From Datnioides undecimradiatus (Eukaryota; Chordata; Actinopteri; Lobotiformes; Datnioididae), in contig WARS01000015.1 of assembly GCA_008933995.1 (NCBI GenBank), positions 930,001-994,000 on the forward strand: 64,000 nt of DNA, written 5' to 3'. Position numbers and translations under genes: made by a program. Within the stretch, counting starts at the first letter, position 1. Every line of letters begins with the position of its first letter. The notes beneath the pieces were generated by a model. It made no database searches. It saw only the letters and a program-made list of their open reading frames with translations, and was not told the DNA's origin. This document shows positions 13,077 to 25,960 of this stretch, piece after piece.

Positions 13077-14639
13077 GTCTTTGAGTTTGTTGCTCTGCCT
13101 AATAGCCCAGGCAAGTGAATGAGCCCTGATGTTTGGAGCTTATTTAATAGGCAGTGCGCGTGCATGTGTCTGCGCTTGTGTGTGCACAGTCTTTAGCAGT
13201 GTGCCACGTCTCAAGCCCCTTATTCTTGGATAATTGTGCTGCAAGTCCTCAGCCTCCCCTTTAGCCTGAAAACCAAGCTCATTGCGGCCCCCAAAGAGCC
13301 CCCTGACAAGGTAGAGAAAAAAAATCCCAAGTTGTCCTTGTGCATAAAAGTAGATTCTACTCTCCAACACCTTTTCAAATTAATATTTGTGATGGGCGCC
13401 ATTCTGCCAGCCCCAGTTTCTGTTCCCCGCCTTTGTTCCTGCGTTTGATGTAATGGAGGCAAGGACAAAGAGGAGAGCAGGCAGAGTGTGTGAAAATGGT
13501 AGTTAAGTGGGCTTAAGGGCTCCTTCAGTACCTTCTGAAAGGCCTGGACCCTGAATAGGACCCTCGCACTGCTAAGCTGTAGTGCAGTAAACAAGACAGG
13601 TCCAGCACAAAGGTGCGTCTCAAATGAGCACAGACACCCTCCTCCTCTTTCGCCTCACCCCGTCTCACCCCGACCTCCCACCCGAATCTGACATCTGGCC
13701 AATCCCAAGATCTGTCTGAGTCCTCACTCGTTCCCCTCCCTTTTTATTCCCTCTTCATTTTTTTGCTCTCCTCCATATCTTTTCTCTTGTTCTTTAGTGT
13801 TTCTCTGCCTCTCTCTTATGGTGTGTGTGTTTGTGTTTTGTTGTCCCGGTCCCGGCTGGATGGCTTGCTCCCCCTAGCCAGCCTTGTCCCCAGTGCTTGG
13901 GCGGTTCGGCTCTTTTGTTTAGTTAATTGCAATGAGTATAATGTACTAGTCTCTCGGAGGTCCGCGAAAGACAATTAGACAATCCCAAGAATTTAATGAG
14001 ACACCACCAGCCCCAATCCCCCATACTCTCCTTTGAGAAACACCCTGCTCTCCGTTGGCACCGAGTGTGATGTAGTGAGGAGGGGGTTGCGATGCAGGTC
14101 GCCTGTCTGTGTCTGTTTGTGTGTTTACCAGATTGTTGGTCTGCCCATCAGTGAAATCACTAGAGAGAAAAGACCCAGAGAGATAAAACAGAAAAAAAAA
14201 AAAAATCCAAACAAAATAAAGTATTCTGTCTAGATTTTAATTCTACGTTTGTATGGCACGTTTCCAGGCCCGCTGCACCATGGGACTCTCATCTGAAGAA
14301 TCGCTCTTCCCGGACAGGACAGACTTCTCGGGAATGTCCGTGTAATTATTAAGAGCGTTTATCCTGTTCACCCAGCGAGGGGACAGAACACTTGACAGTG
14401 TCATCCCCGAAAGGAAGAGGGATGGCTGGGGGGCCTGGGTGATAGACGAAACCCTGGGTGGCCCTTTAAGGACTTCTCCCCACTCCTTTCTCTCACTCTC
14501 TCTCTCTCTCTCTGTCTTTTTTCTGTCTCTGTTATTTCTCCCATGGTGTTCCCCTTCTCCGTCTCTCTTTCTGTCATACATTCCATCGTCAGCTCTTTCT
14601 AAGGCTCCCCTCTCTGGATCATGCCAAGATAAAGCCAGC

Positions 14640-14760
14640 CTTTAAAACAGCGGAAATATCCATAAGTGATTCATTATATCTCTCTTCACCTCACATGGAG
14701 ATTAATTAATAATATCACTCTGCCGTTGTCAAGTGTCTATAATTCACAACCTTAAAACCT
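14640..14760. promoter_or_regulatory. CNE-like segment
   Basis: A short AT-rich island with GATTAATTAATAATATC (TAATTA at 14703) follows a CT-rich tract. Confidence 0.22.
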
Positions 14761-16699
14761 ACACTTGTACTGTGTCACGGAGGAGAGAGTTTTTCCTATG
14801 TTCCCTTTGTTTTCCCCTTCTCTCCTCCGTTTCACTCATTCTTTCATTCCTCTGCTTTTTTTTTTTCCTCCCTGGCTAATCATGGTGTTACAACAAAAGA
14901 CGGGGCTCCATTATTGCATGTGTGCGTCCCAGAAGAAAGGAAATGAGAACGGGACAGAGGGTGGCCGTGGCCTGACACCGCACTATTAATCTTCCAGTAA
15001 AGCCTTGTCAGGCAGAAACGGACACAAATGGATCACTCCCATTAACTGGGGGAGTGTAGGTAAGGGCTTTAACAAGCGTTTACCAGAGTCCATTTTCTCA
15101 CTAATGAAGAGGGGGAATACGCGACCTCCCAGCCAAACCTGCCAGACCGCACTTAAAGGTCTGGACGGACGAGAGAAGGAGGGAGGAAGAGGAGCCAGAG
15201 GAGGAGAGAAGAGGAGAAAATGCGAGCATGTGTAAAAGACGCCGCTCTCAGCGCTGACACGTTGCATCAGGCATGGTGAGAGGTTAAGGCTTGGGCCACC
15301 TTACTGTTCACCCTCCATCCCCAACAGCGGGGAAAGGCCTCTGCAGTGGGACAGCTGTATCCTCATCTCCATGACCTGCAAACTTGGGTCTGGGAAACCC
15401 TATTCCAGCCCTCAGCGTGACGCGGGGTAAATTAGCAACAGTAGAAACCTCTTACCTCTCTGGCAACCCTGTGTTTAACTACCATCAAACCTCTTCCTGC
15501 TCACATGACCACACGCAAAGCTAAGATGGGAACACCCATATGTGTCCACAGTAGATTCTCCCACGCACACACACAGCTTGCCCCGTGTTCTTTTTCCAAT
15601 TTCGAAAACAGATATGCACGCACAAGGGCGCGCAGTTGTCGCATTCTTTGACACCCCAATCTTTTGGGAGCGAGACAGAGGGCCACTGTGGTAGGTGTCA
15701 TCTCATAAGGGGTTTGCATTTATGCACTATGTTTTAAACATGTGTCTGTCATCTTCCAGAGCTGTCTCCCGAGCTGTCATGTCTGCGGCCAGAGTTCTGT
15801 CCGCACAGCTCTGAAACCTGCTGGTGCTGTGGCACGGCTCTCCGGGATGTCTCGGCATCACAACCGCGCTTCCCAGAGGGGCGTGTGTGTTTGTGCACGT
15901 GCGGTTTTTGTCTATACATGCGTGTGCGCGCGCGCGTGCGTTGGTATACGCGAGTTAGCCGGGGAGACTCGAGCGCTGAATTTCGAATGCATGATGTCTC
16001 TCGTCCCTTGACGCGAGCTGGATGGGCAAGTGATGGTTTTTGAAAAGCCACATGATAATAAGAGGAGTGCTGGAATCATATCAAGGATCAAGCTGTGGTG
16101 GCTCAGTGTAATTCATCACTGCGAGTCCGGATGTCAAAGTGTAGTTTACGTCAGTGAACATGCAAACAGATACTAAGATAGTCGCAGAATGCACAGGTTT
16201 GCCATTAATTGATCCTCTAATTTTGATCATTTCAGTTTGTTTCTGTCTAAAAAGGTGTCGGTGCATGTTGTTTTGTAGCCATGACGCGCATGTGTGCACC
16301 CCTCTTGGTAGACTAGCTGTGCATCAAATTGGGGATAACGCAGTAATGTCACTAGACGGATGCATTTGGCTGTTGTTTCCCTCTGTGTCAAGCGGCCGTT
16401 CACAATGAGACCAGTTTCCGACTGCGGTCAGATCAGTGGAGCCAGCGTCATTAAAGAGATAGCGGCACACGCTGACCTGAGTGATACCGGGGAGCGAGCA
16501 AGAGAGGGAGAGGAAGGGAAAGCGCGGCCTAGCCCGTTCTGTTATCACTGGCTCCGTGTTCCACAGGCTCCCAGGGGAAACTACGAGACGAGAGGAAGAC
16601 TTCACCTTCCTCTCCTCCCAGACTACCTACCCCCCCACCGCCCCGCCCCGTCTCTCCTAGCACTCCCGCTCCTCTGCAGCCCTCCCCTCCCGCCCCCCA

Positions 16700-16915
16700 C
16701 GCCCCAAACATTTTTAATTATATCTTCTCCCAAGTACTGCGGCTCAGTAACCAAGGAGCTGACATTGATGCATGTGCTGATAAATCCGCAAACACTGGAA
16801 ACAAGATTAACAAAGATTTTGAGGAAAGGGTGACAGCTAATTTTGCGCAATGGTCGGCGCCTCATTCAAGAGTGATGTTTTTGATAGAGCGAGCCACGCC
16901 TGAGAATTCATGCTC
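16700..16915. promoter_or_regulatory. CNE-like segment
   Basis: Unique sequence from TTTTTAATTATATC onward includes GGGTGACAGCTAATTTTGCG, immediately after a C-rich low-complexity tract. Confidence 0.25.
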
Positions 16916-17789
16916 CGCACAGGGGAGGTGGGGGGGCTGCACGAGCACAGCGCGAGGAGTTCCGCGGCATTTGCACTTTTTAGATTGTTCTTTCTTCTAA
17001 TCTTTCCCTCTCTCTGTCTCTCCGGCTGCTTGTTCAAGTCCTTCATCCCAACCACTGTGCATTTTGTTTTTTTGTTTTTCAGCTTGTTGACTGCGCACAT
17101 GTAACTTCGCATAACAAATTCGCGCTCAGTCTAATGAGTTAATTCGCTTTACTTGATTGTTAACACACGCTTCATATCGCCAGAAAAGGCCAGAAACTGT
17201 TGTTCACTACCTATTAACCTAATATGACGACAACTTGCTCCGCGATAACTGGAGAAGTAACTTATTGAGTGTATTCATCCCCCTGTGTGTGTGTGTGTGT
17301 GCCAGTCTAATCAGTGTGATCTAATCAGCGAGCGTGTATTGTGGAGTCTGTGACATGCCACTCCAGGCCCGTGGTCCTGTCTCTGAACTGGCTCTCAACC
17401 CACTGAGACACCGATACACACTCCTCTGAGAGAGATATCAGTCTGCCTCATCACCCACATCCACTCTGTTTCTCACACACACACACACACACACACGCTA
17501 GGAGCGAGAACGAGATAACAATCATACTTCCACAGCTGATTCCCTATTTTCTCATCGAAGAAGCGACACCACCCTTCCTCCTCCTTTTCTCTCTCTCTCT
17601 CTCCTCTCTGCAGCCAATTTCAGGTCTATACAGTAGAAACATCTCGCAGATTTCTTTTGTTCTTATTTCATGCCTCTTTCTTTTTTTCTCCTCCCTTTTT
17701 CCCACCTCTTTATGTGATGTCTCCCTCCTCAGAATCGCCTCCCCTGTCTGTAGGCAGCTGACAGCTTCTTTCACTCTTCTTTGTCAATT

Positions 17790-17795
17790 TCTCCT

Positions 17796-17842
<47 letters not shown>

Positions 17843-17886
17843 AGCTCTCTTTTTCATCTGCCCCCCCCCCCCCCCCCCCCCCCCCC
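17790..17886. repeat. (CT)n tract followed by C26 homopolymer
   Basis: (CT)n spans about 17797-17842. A 26-base C run occupies 17861-17886. The tract could form triplex or i-motif structures. Confidence 0.9.
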
Positions 17887-18117
17887 AACCCCACCCCTCC
17901 ACCCCTCCATCTGCTTTCGCTTTTGTTTGCCCGGCCCCTCTCCCATCCCAACTTGATAATGAGGAATGCGGTGTGACCCTGACCTCCATCGGCCCTGCAA
18001 CCACCTCCGACCCCTCCAGGTGACCTCCGGTCCCTGTTTTGACAGCTTGATTAATTACAGAGTGTTATGATTTATGAGAAAAGCAGTATGTAAAAATAAT
18101 AGACAACAGGTGGTCTT

Positions 18118-18139
18118 AAAAAAAAAAAAAAAAAAAAAA
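18118..18139. repeat. A22 homopolymer
   Basis: It may be the A-tail of an old retrocopy, but no SINE body is recognisable upstream. Confidence 0.9.
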
Positions 18140-18727
18140 GTAGTAGATTTGAAAGAGCTTCTAGTGAGGATTGCGGTGGCAGTGGGGTTGAGAGGGGGTT
18201 GGCCCGCGTGTGTGTGTGAGAGAGGGAGAGCGAGCTGGAGAGAGGATGTGTTTTACAGCCGCTTTCCATGGTAAATTGCTTTCAACCGTTTTTGAAGGCT
18301 ACATCGGGTTAATAGGAAAATGTCTATTGCTCCATGCATGGTTTCCTTAGTTGCCACAGCATGGATTTCTCCACGTGCATTTGGCCGTATGGCGAGGGGA
18401 TGAAGGGGATTCCAACATACATGCGTAGCTCCATGTGTGTGCTGCGAAGCATAAACCCAGCCATGTGGTAATGACACTATGGAAAATGTGCTGGAACACA
18501 CGCGCACACGCATGCATACGCGCACGCAGACGCACTATATTCGCCGCCGCCTCTTTTCTAGGTTACATCCTGTGAAAATAAGCAGAGTAAATGGCAGGAC
18601 GGAGCAGCCATAGTGTTTACCCTTCACACTTCAAACACAGCTTGTGATTGGCTGTGGCGACCTGCCCCGACTCATGGACCTGTGGTGCAGCTCCACTTAG
18701 AAAGAGGTTAGACTCTTGGGCTATTGG

Positions 18728-18755
18728 AGTGTGTGTGTGTGTGTGTGTGTGTGTT
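18728..18755. repeat. (TG)n microsatellite
   Basis: About 13 TG units. Confidence 0.9.
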
Positions 18756-19051
18756 TGTCATTGTGGTCGCGTGTAATGCTGTGGCCTTCAGATTTATTGC
18801 CAGTTGCATGATTGTAGCCTGTTACACTCTCACTGTGTACAACACCACAGCCGACAGAAATGAATATTTTACACACAGAAGATAGCAAATTTCATCCCAT
18901 GAAAGGTCACACTCTACATGAAATATCACACACACGCACACACACACACCTCACATAGCAACAGTCAGAGATGTCGACAGGACCACCAGTTCTCTCTGTG
19001 GTTCTCCCTCCTAGGTCACAATAACAGGGCAGGGGTGAAGGGATTCCTCTT

Positions 19052-19074
19052 TGACCTTTGACCCGTGGAGGTCA
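19052..19074. promoter_or_regulatory. DR1 nuclear-receptor motif plus third half-site
   Basis: TGACCTTTGACCC (19052-19064) is, on the minus strand, a direct repeat of two AGGTCA-type half-sites spaced by one base, the DR1 pattern bound by COUP-TF (NR2F), HNF4 and RXR heterodimers. An opposite-facing AGGTCA follows at 19069-19074. Motif identity is certain; function is inferred. Confidence 0.5.
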
Positions 19075-20039
19075 AAGTGGTCCTGTGATGTTCAGTAAGA
19101 TTAATACCCCGGGCACAACAGCACGGTCTCATTATTCACCAACACAGTGTCGTTTACTGGTAGATGACGCCCAGCGCGGCACACCTGCACATCTTGAGCA
19201 GCCAAAACCACAAAATACGTGGCTTTCTCGTGATCTATTATATCATTTATAATAAGAAATATGCATAAAATTGTTTAAATGACATAGAAACTAATAGATC
19301 CTAATATGTGAAATTGTAATGGGAAGTTATCTCCTGCTTCTACCAGACACATGTACTGTAATACTGTTTCTTTGTAATTTACCGTGACATACACACACAT
19401 GCACTTGTGTATTATTCTACCATGGTGACGGGCATGTGCCGAGGACTGCGCACACACACGCACACACACGCACGCATACATGTGCTCATGTGTCTACAGT
19501 GTTTAGATGTGTCCCGCCACTGACCCCGGCCGGTTCAGTCTGTACATATGGCCATGCGTCTCGCACCCACCCTGTGCGCGCGCGCGTGTGTTAACGTGCT
19601 AACTACCTGCCCAGATGGTGAAGTAGAAGCATTCATCGGCCGCGCTCTTTAAGAATTCACACGCTGGTGGAATTTCTTAACTTCGGTCAGACTGAAAGGC
19701 GCGCTCGCTTTTTGGTCTCATTTAGTGTCATTGTTGGATATTTCACTGTCACCGCAGAGGTCACATTCCTTATTTTTGTCCAATCTCGTTCAGAAATGAG
19801 ATTTTGAATAGCAGCCAAATACGTCTCTTTAGAACCATAATCATTATAATCATCATCTTCATTTAGCACCGTATTCCTTCCCTCCTAGGCCCATTGAACT
19901 CAGGGTTTGTCTGCCTTCCTTCCGCGCACCGTTATTAGTGGCCTTCAGGACACGGTTGCTCCTGGGACACCTCCGCTCCTCCTGTCTTCCTCCTTTTTGC
20001 GGCTTCCCTGCCTCCCCCCTCTCCGCTCACCTCTCTCCC

Positions 20040-20440
20040 TGATTTATACATTAAATAGTTAGGCAGGAGGGCAGGGAGGCACCTATCATTCCATGATCTA
20101 TATCTCTCTGTGCCCTCATTAAAAATACATGTGTATGCTTAGGGTAGACAATATAGAATATATAAATCAAAATGCTAACGGCGTCAGAATAAGCCTCCTG
20201 TATTTATTTCCCCATAGCTTTCCCTCTGTGGGCTGAGGACTCTTCCTGCTTACTGTATTTCCTTTGCTGTGTATGTGGCAAGCGCACGTTTGATACTCTA
20301 ATATTAAAGTATACTGGAAATATTATTAATTTATTATGCAGCCTGTTTGATAATCTGCCCAAGCAGCACTGCTGGCTCAGACTTGCGTTGCTGTAATATT
20401 CTGAGTTTGTTTAATTGTTAAAAGACATAATTTAATATAA
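20040..20440. promoter_or_regulatory. CNE-like segment
   Basis: This is a microsatellite-free, AT-rich stretch with short homeobox/POU-like words (ATTAAATAG, AATATTATTAATTTATTATG, TTTAATTG). It follows a CT-rich tract and is much more complex than its neighbours. Conservation is not testable here. Confidence 0.32.
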
Positions 20441-21164
20441 TCAGATATAGTCAGACTTTGAGATGTTTGTCTGTAAAGTGGCGATGGAGCTGATTACACG
20501 TCCGGACAGGCAGCTCTAAAGTATCAGCGTTGGTGAGTTTACATTCACAGTTGTGTCTTTGCAAATGACACATTGGTCTTATGTAAAAAAAGAAAAAAAA
20601 TAAATAAAAATTGACAAATGACTTGTGTAACATTTACTTGCACAATCGATAGCTCTGACAATTTCCACCTGGACGGTGATTAATGCTACATCCACCCCCA
20701 ATCTAGCAACCCCCACCCCCCAGCCCTGCACCTCCCTCCGCGTGTGTCGTGCTGGGAGCAGATGAAGCAGGCCTCCGAACTCTGTGTGTGTGTGTCGGCG
20801 TGCCCCTTTGCGTGTTTATGTGTTAGTGTCTGTCCAGACGCTCGGATGCCTGTTCAACCATTTGAGCACGGACGGAGGCCGAACAAATTCACAGAACGGC
20901 AAATCATTGACACATGAACCGGCGTCGGCATTGCACGGAGCGAGTTACTCAACAGTGTCTTTGTGAGTGTCTTTATGTCTACCCCTTCACTGAGGTGCTG
21001 AAAATAGACAGATCGGGAGGAGCGAGACAGGAAGAGAGAAATAGAAAGTGAAACAGAGAGAACGAAATGTAAATGCGAGCATGAAAAGAAGCTGAGGCAT
21101 CAGGGATCAGAAGCTGTGCTATTCTCTCCACTTCCTCCACCCCACTGCTCCACTTTGAACTCAT

Positions 21165-21510
21165 TTATAAATATTCAGCTCCACATATAAACAATATCCA
21201 AATGAGCCCAGACATCCATGCCAAGGTTAAAAACGCTGCTGCTTATTACAGACACGACTACTTGACTAGCTCAAAAGGTTAGCCTCTCATTCTGACCTAA
21301 ACTATTTGTGCTCATTAAGATCAAGAAAAAGACAATCATTACCACAGAGCCTTATTTACTTTGACCAAATTAGTGTATGACTGCATTAGTGAAGGCAAAC
21401 ATCGAATACAGTCTTTGAACTTGAAGTGAAAAGTCGAATTTAGAGAAACTTAATTAAATGTGTGCTCTTTATTAGGGGAGAAACCCAGGCAGTGGGCGAT
21501 TTGTTTAAAA
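21165..21510. promoter_or_regulatory. CNE-like segment
   Basis: The sequence is AT-rich and complex, with ATAAATATTCAGC near the start, TTAATTAA at 21450 and TTTATTAGGGG near the end. No repeats or ORFs are present. Together with 20040-20440 it makes a pair of enhancer-like islands 0.7 kb apart. Confidence 0.32.
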
Positions 21511-23512
21511 TTAACTCAGAGGGCAGATGGGGAGGTGAAGCGCCGGTTTGTCTTACTTTTCCTATGTAAACATTTGTGTTGGCTGTTCAATTGATTGCTT
21601 AAACATACAGGGATGAGGGGTTAAGCAGAGGATCAGAAAATAAAAAAGCTGAGCACCTGTATCTCATATTTATGCTGCTCAGTTTAGGCGAACCGCGTCT
21701 CAACTCATGTTGTAATTTTCCCCTATTATCTTGTTTTTTCTGTATTAACCTTTACTTTCTTTTGTCTTTTTCAAGCAACTGCAACATTGTAGTATTTAGT
21801 AACGTTTCGCTGTCGTCTGCAAGTGCTTGCATTGCCCCCTGGGTATCGCTAGTTATCAAGAGGATGATTGATTTTGTGCTGACAGGCTGATGACAATCCC
21901 GTCTCATCCCCTCTCACATCACCCCTAAGAACCACACATGTCTTTTCATAGCCCCCGTAGTACAGTAAGCACTCTCCCACCCTTCTGCTCTCAGAGAAAC
22001 AGAGCCGTGCATTTGGTGGGTATGGGGGGTCTCAGGCTGGTGCTGTGTTGAAATGAGAAAGGGGGCACCGTGACTTAATCTGACATTACTGTGCGATCTG
22101 TGTGGTATCTCAGCCTCGGGGAGAGGGGGAGTGGGAAAGGACGAGAAAGAGAGAGGGTGAGCGAGAGAAAAGATGGGGAGCGGATGGATAAAGGGGCCCT
22201 GCATGCGAAAAAAAGCTCACGTAGAGATGGAGACAGACAAGGTCACACGGAGCAGGGTGGCCCTGACAGAGAGGGAGAGCAAGAATGTACTTGTTATAGT
22301 ATTTACCTTCCGTCTCAGCTCCTTCAAAACTCTTAATTTAGAGTTTTTATGTCTACTTCCCTCCCGTTTTTTATTTTGTTTACCCGTATTTGTTGTCGCT
22401 TCCAACACTAGTATCTGAAATGCAAACAAATTGTGACGCCAACGCTTTGCCCTCGCTTATTTTCCAACTTAGCCTTTCTTCTCCGTCGGCCATTGTGTGC
22501 CTCGTTCACATCTCAAACCCCGACTGTAGCCCGCAGACATCCCTCCCCTCCTCCTCCTCTTATTGGGTATGCCATGCTGGGTGACCCTTTCCCCCTTGTC
22601 AGTCAAGCCTGAGTAGCGAATCGGGAGCTGCGTATTACTGAAACAAGGAAGTGGAGCGAAGGCTGTTGAGAAAAGGGAGCGCCGTTTGCCCTGATCCTGA
22701 TAGCCCCCCGACAGAAAAACTAATAAAGCGAGCTGCCCGAGATCCAATTTCAATGGACACCTATAGACTGCACGCTAATTCTCGAAATGTAAGATGCATG
22801 AGGACGGATGCATAAATGCACTAAAATGCAAGCGCAATGCAAAGAAGAGCATTTATATGCCCCTATTCAGCAAACAGCCACGCATAAAACCTCAAATTCA
22901 CGCAACCATACCGTTCACTTTCCTCACTGCATGCACCCGTGACCGCTATCAGCCATGCTTTGTACCTGTCAAGTGCTGTCCTTTTCCCTGTGCCCAAAGC
23001 CCTGCTCACTACATGAGAGCTCTCACATCAAAGCTTCGCTGAGCTCCACACGCACAGATGAAACACCCTCTCACTCCGGCCGCCTCACTCCCCGCTCCCG
23101 CACATTAGACACATTTCATTTCATTACAACGCCACTGGAAAAATAGAGGTGCTGCTGTCTTAAAGGGACATCTTATTTACTCTCCCTCGCACTTGTGTAC
23201 TCACTCACATGGGGACACACACACACGCACACGCCGCGCGCACGCTCTCCGCTTTCTCTTCAAATAATGCAACTGGAAGGGGAAATAATGATCTGTTACC
23301 ATCAAAGTTCTTGTGGACAAGCGGCATCTAATTTGGCAGTAAAGAGGGCACGTTGCTGTCATCAAAGAGCATTGGCAATATTGTTACGACAGCACAGCGT
23401 GACTCAAAATCTGTGATAGTAAATCACAAATAATGCTAAATATCATATTAATATTAGCTTTATGCACGTTTTCTTTTTTGTTAAATCTTTTGTATTTAGG
23501 TTTTTAAAGGGG

Positions 23513-23735
23513 ATCACGGTGTTGCACGCGGCGAGATCGCGCGGTGGCCGAGGAAGGGTTTCGTCGTGGTGATGAGACGAGCCCCGGTTTCCGTAGCAGC
23601 GGCAGCCTTTGTTGTGCTATCTGGTGCGGGACAGGCCGACAAAGGAACGCTAAGGAGCGTCCGAAGCAGGGTGACGGGGGTCGGGTGCCCCCCCCCCCCC
23701 CCCCTTAGAGGGGTCGTGGCGACCCTCTTGACCGC
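23513..23735. promoter_or_regulatory. CpG-dense block (candidate small CpG island)
   Basis: By hand count this 220-bp stretch carries about 24 CpG dinucleotides, far more than the surrounding intron, which is CpG-poor and AT-rich on the left side. It contains a C17 run (23688-23704) followed by a short stem: AGAGGGGTCG (23707-23716), loop TGG, CGACCCTCT (23720-23728), with one bulged G. It lies 4 kb upstream of the 27648 exon. It may be an intragenic promoter or enhancer, or a GC-rich repeat; no transcript evidence is available. Confidence 0.4.
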
Positions 23736-23822
23736 TGGCCCCAGGGCAGGGACTCAGTGTGGTGGTGGCACAGGGGCACCCACAGGGCATGGGAAGAGAC
23801 TTAGCCTGCACACTGCAGCAGA

Positions 23823-24180
23823 AAGACAAGACTGACCCAACGCGAGAGGACTGTGTGTGTGTGTTTCATTTGAGGCGGCGTGTGTGTGTATAGGACAATG
23901 GCAGAGTGACCCAATGTTAGCAATGTGTGAGAGAGAGATTTAGTAGTATAAAAAGCGGGGTGACCCAAGGTTTGCACTGCGCATTTGTGTAAGATTCACA
24001 CTTTGACAGCACATCACAACACAAAGATCAGATTTAGCAGGTGTATCCAGTGTGTGTGCGACTTAACAGTTAGCTGGGGACACAAAGACCGAATGACCTA
24101 ACTCTAGAAGGGTGCGTGGCGAGATGTATGGGGAGATTTAGCTGTCACAAACCAACGCAAAGACGAGAATGATGAAAATT
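23823..24180. repeat. Degenerate minisatellite, about 55-80-bp units
   Basis: A loosely repeated theme recurs: AAAGAC...TGACCCAA...GTGTGTG...GAGATTTAGC. TGACCCAA or TGACCTAA occurs at 23833, 23907, 23961 and 24094, GATTTAG(C/T) at 23938, about 24032 and about 24137, and AAAGA(C/T) at several unit starts. Units are diverged and unequal, so this is an old array. A TATA-like TATAAAAAG sits at 23947-23955 within it. Confidence 0.4.
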
Positions 24181-24757
24181 AGCTCTGTGGGAGAAATTAG
24201 ATCAGTGGGATTTGGGGAAAGCGTTGACATTGTGCTGTTTAATTTGAATATCATGCCTTTTTTCCCTCTAAGCCAGTTGGTTTTTGTTTTGTTTTTTTAT
24301 GAAGATAGGTTTGGTATATACAATTACACAGTCACAGAGGCAAGTTATCATGTTTCAAGTTTTTCTGTTTGTTTGTTATTTATAAGAAAAAAACAATTCA
24401 GTGATTGCGTTCATAAAATATTTCTGCTGAGGTTATTTTTAAAAAGGTCCCAGCTGCTTTGTTGTGCCCAGTCCACCAGCATTAGGCTCTTTGTTGTGTA
24501 TATGTTTGATGGAGAGAAGAATAAGTGGAGGAAGTGTCTGGACAGGCAGCGCAGTGTTGTCCTGACACCAACACAGACCTCTCAGTGTTCAAATAAATGA
24601 TGGTTTCCGACGTAGCTGTGAACTCGGCGGCCCTGCTCCTCCAGACTAAGTACGCCGACGACACTGGTCGCCTTTACAGCAATGTCCTTCTGGGTGACTG
24701 GGCAGCTGAAAGGGTTAGCACTGTTAGCTCGGTTAGGTGCGTTAGCCCCTCCAAAGG

Positions 24758-24934
24758 AAAGGCTATAGGCCACTCAGGGTTAGCATAAGGACGCTAAAGG
24801 CTAGGCTCTGGGCCACTTGAGGTTACCAGTAGTATGCTTAAGGCCAGGAAGGGTTATTGACCAGCGAGGGTTAGGGTAAGAGCACTGAAGGCTGAACATG
24901 GTTGTAGGCCACTCAGGGTTAGCGTCAGAACACG
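24758..24934. repeat. Four-copy diverged minisatellite, 38-49-bp units
   Basis: Four consecutive units start with AAGGC(T/C) and carry GGCCACT(C/T)(A/G)GGGTTA or a mutated form, then a tail like GCRTAAGRRCRCT. Approximate units are 24758-24795, 24796-24838, 24839-24887 and 24888-24934. Units 1 and 4 are the most alike (GGCCACTCAGGGTTAGC in both); units 2 and 3 are more diverged. Flanking GTTAGC repeats continue to the left (24714-24746). Confidence 0.6.
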
Positions 24935-25559
24935 TGGACCAGTGTTACCAAACCATTAACTCTTGGCCTCGTGAACCAGGATTAGGGGAAAGGACAAATG
25001 GCTTTTCCTGTTTTTTTTCTGCCACCCTGTCCTCCCGTCTGTGGGAAGTGTCTGGACTGTGCTTCTCATCGTGCCACTGTTTATCATTTCCCAAATAAAC
25101 ATTTTCTTCATCGGCACTGATGTCGATAATATATCGATTTTGATCGAATGCCGTCTTATTTTTTATGATGTTGCTGCCATGGGCTGAACTGGTCTTGTCA
25201 GTTGTTTTATCAGGCTGCCACCAGTGGGCAGTGGCACAAAGCTGGTGTGGATCTGGTTAGACCGCGTCTCGCTGTCGCTCCTTCCTTCTCTATCTGTCTT
25301 AGTCTTGTCGTTTTACTCTCTGTCAACATCCCTCCTTTCTGCTCCTCACTCTTCCCTCCTGTCTCTGTCTCCCTCCGTCTCTTCCTCTTGTCTTCTCCCC
25401 TCGCCCGCTCCAGTTTCTGTTTCATCAGGCGATCCATCTGTCTCAATGTGCGCCCGTGTGTCTGAACTTCTGTATTTGTGTGCAAATGTCTCTGTGATGT
25501 CTGAGGGCTGAATTAAGTCCTCCTAATAGCTCCTCAGCCATGCCCCCTCAAAGTTCACT

Positions 25560-25960
25560 TTTTCCTGTTTTACGTGCGCACACACAGTCTAATAAAATTC
25601 TGGTCAGGAGGAACATTATCTACATAGAATTTGCATCTAAACTATAACCTGGACCTGAGGTTTTTTTAAGTCATAAATCACCTTCTAAATTACCCTCAGA
25701 CTTCCTGCGCCTTGGAGTAAAATGCAAAACTTCATTCTCATCATCGTGCGGGTGCCATTACGTAGCAGGACATTTTTCCGAAACACATTTGATGAATTTT
25801 CGGCGCAGTTTAGGAGCTGATGCAACAGTGAAATAAATTTAAATGTAATTATGTCCAATCTTAACTTAAAAGTATTTTCTTAAGCTAATTATCTCTTTAT
25901 TAATAAGTTTTACATTAGGAATATGTCCAGCGAGGGAAGGAGAGCCATGTCTGACTTTGA
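25560..25960. promoter_or_regulatory. CNE-like segment
   Basis: This is a repeat-free, AT-rich stretch with TAATTA at 25886 and runs such as AATTTAAATGTAATTATG. It lies 1.7 kb before the 27648 exon. The call rests on base texture and motif content only. Confidence 0.32.
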
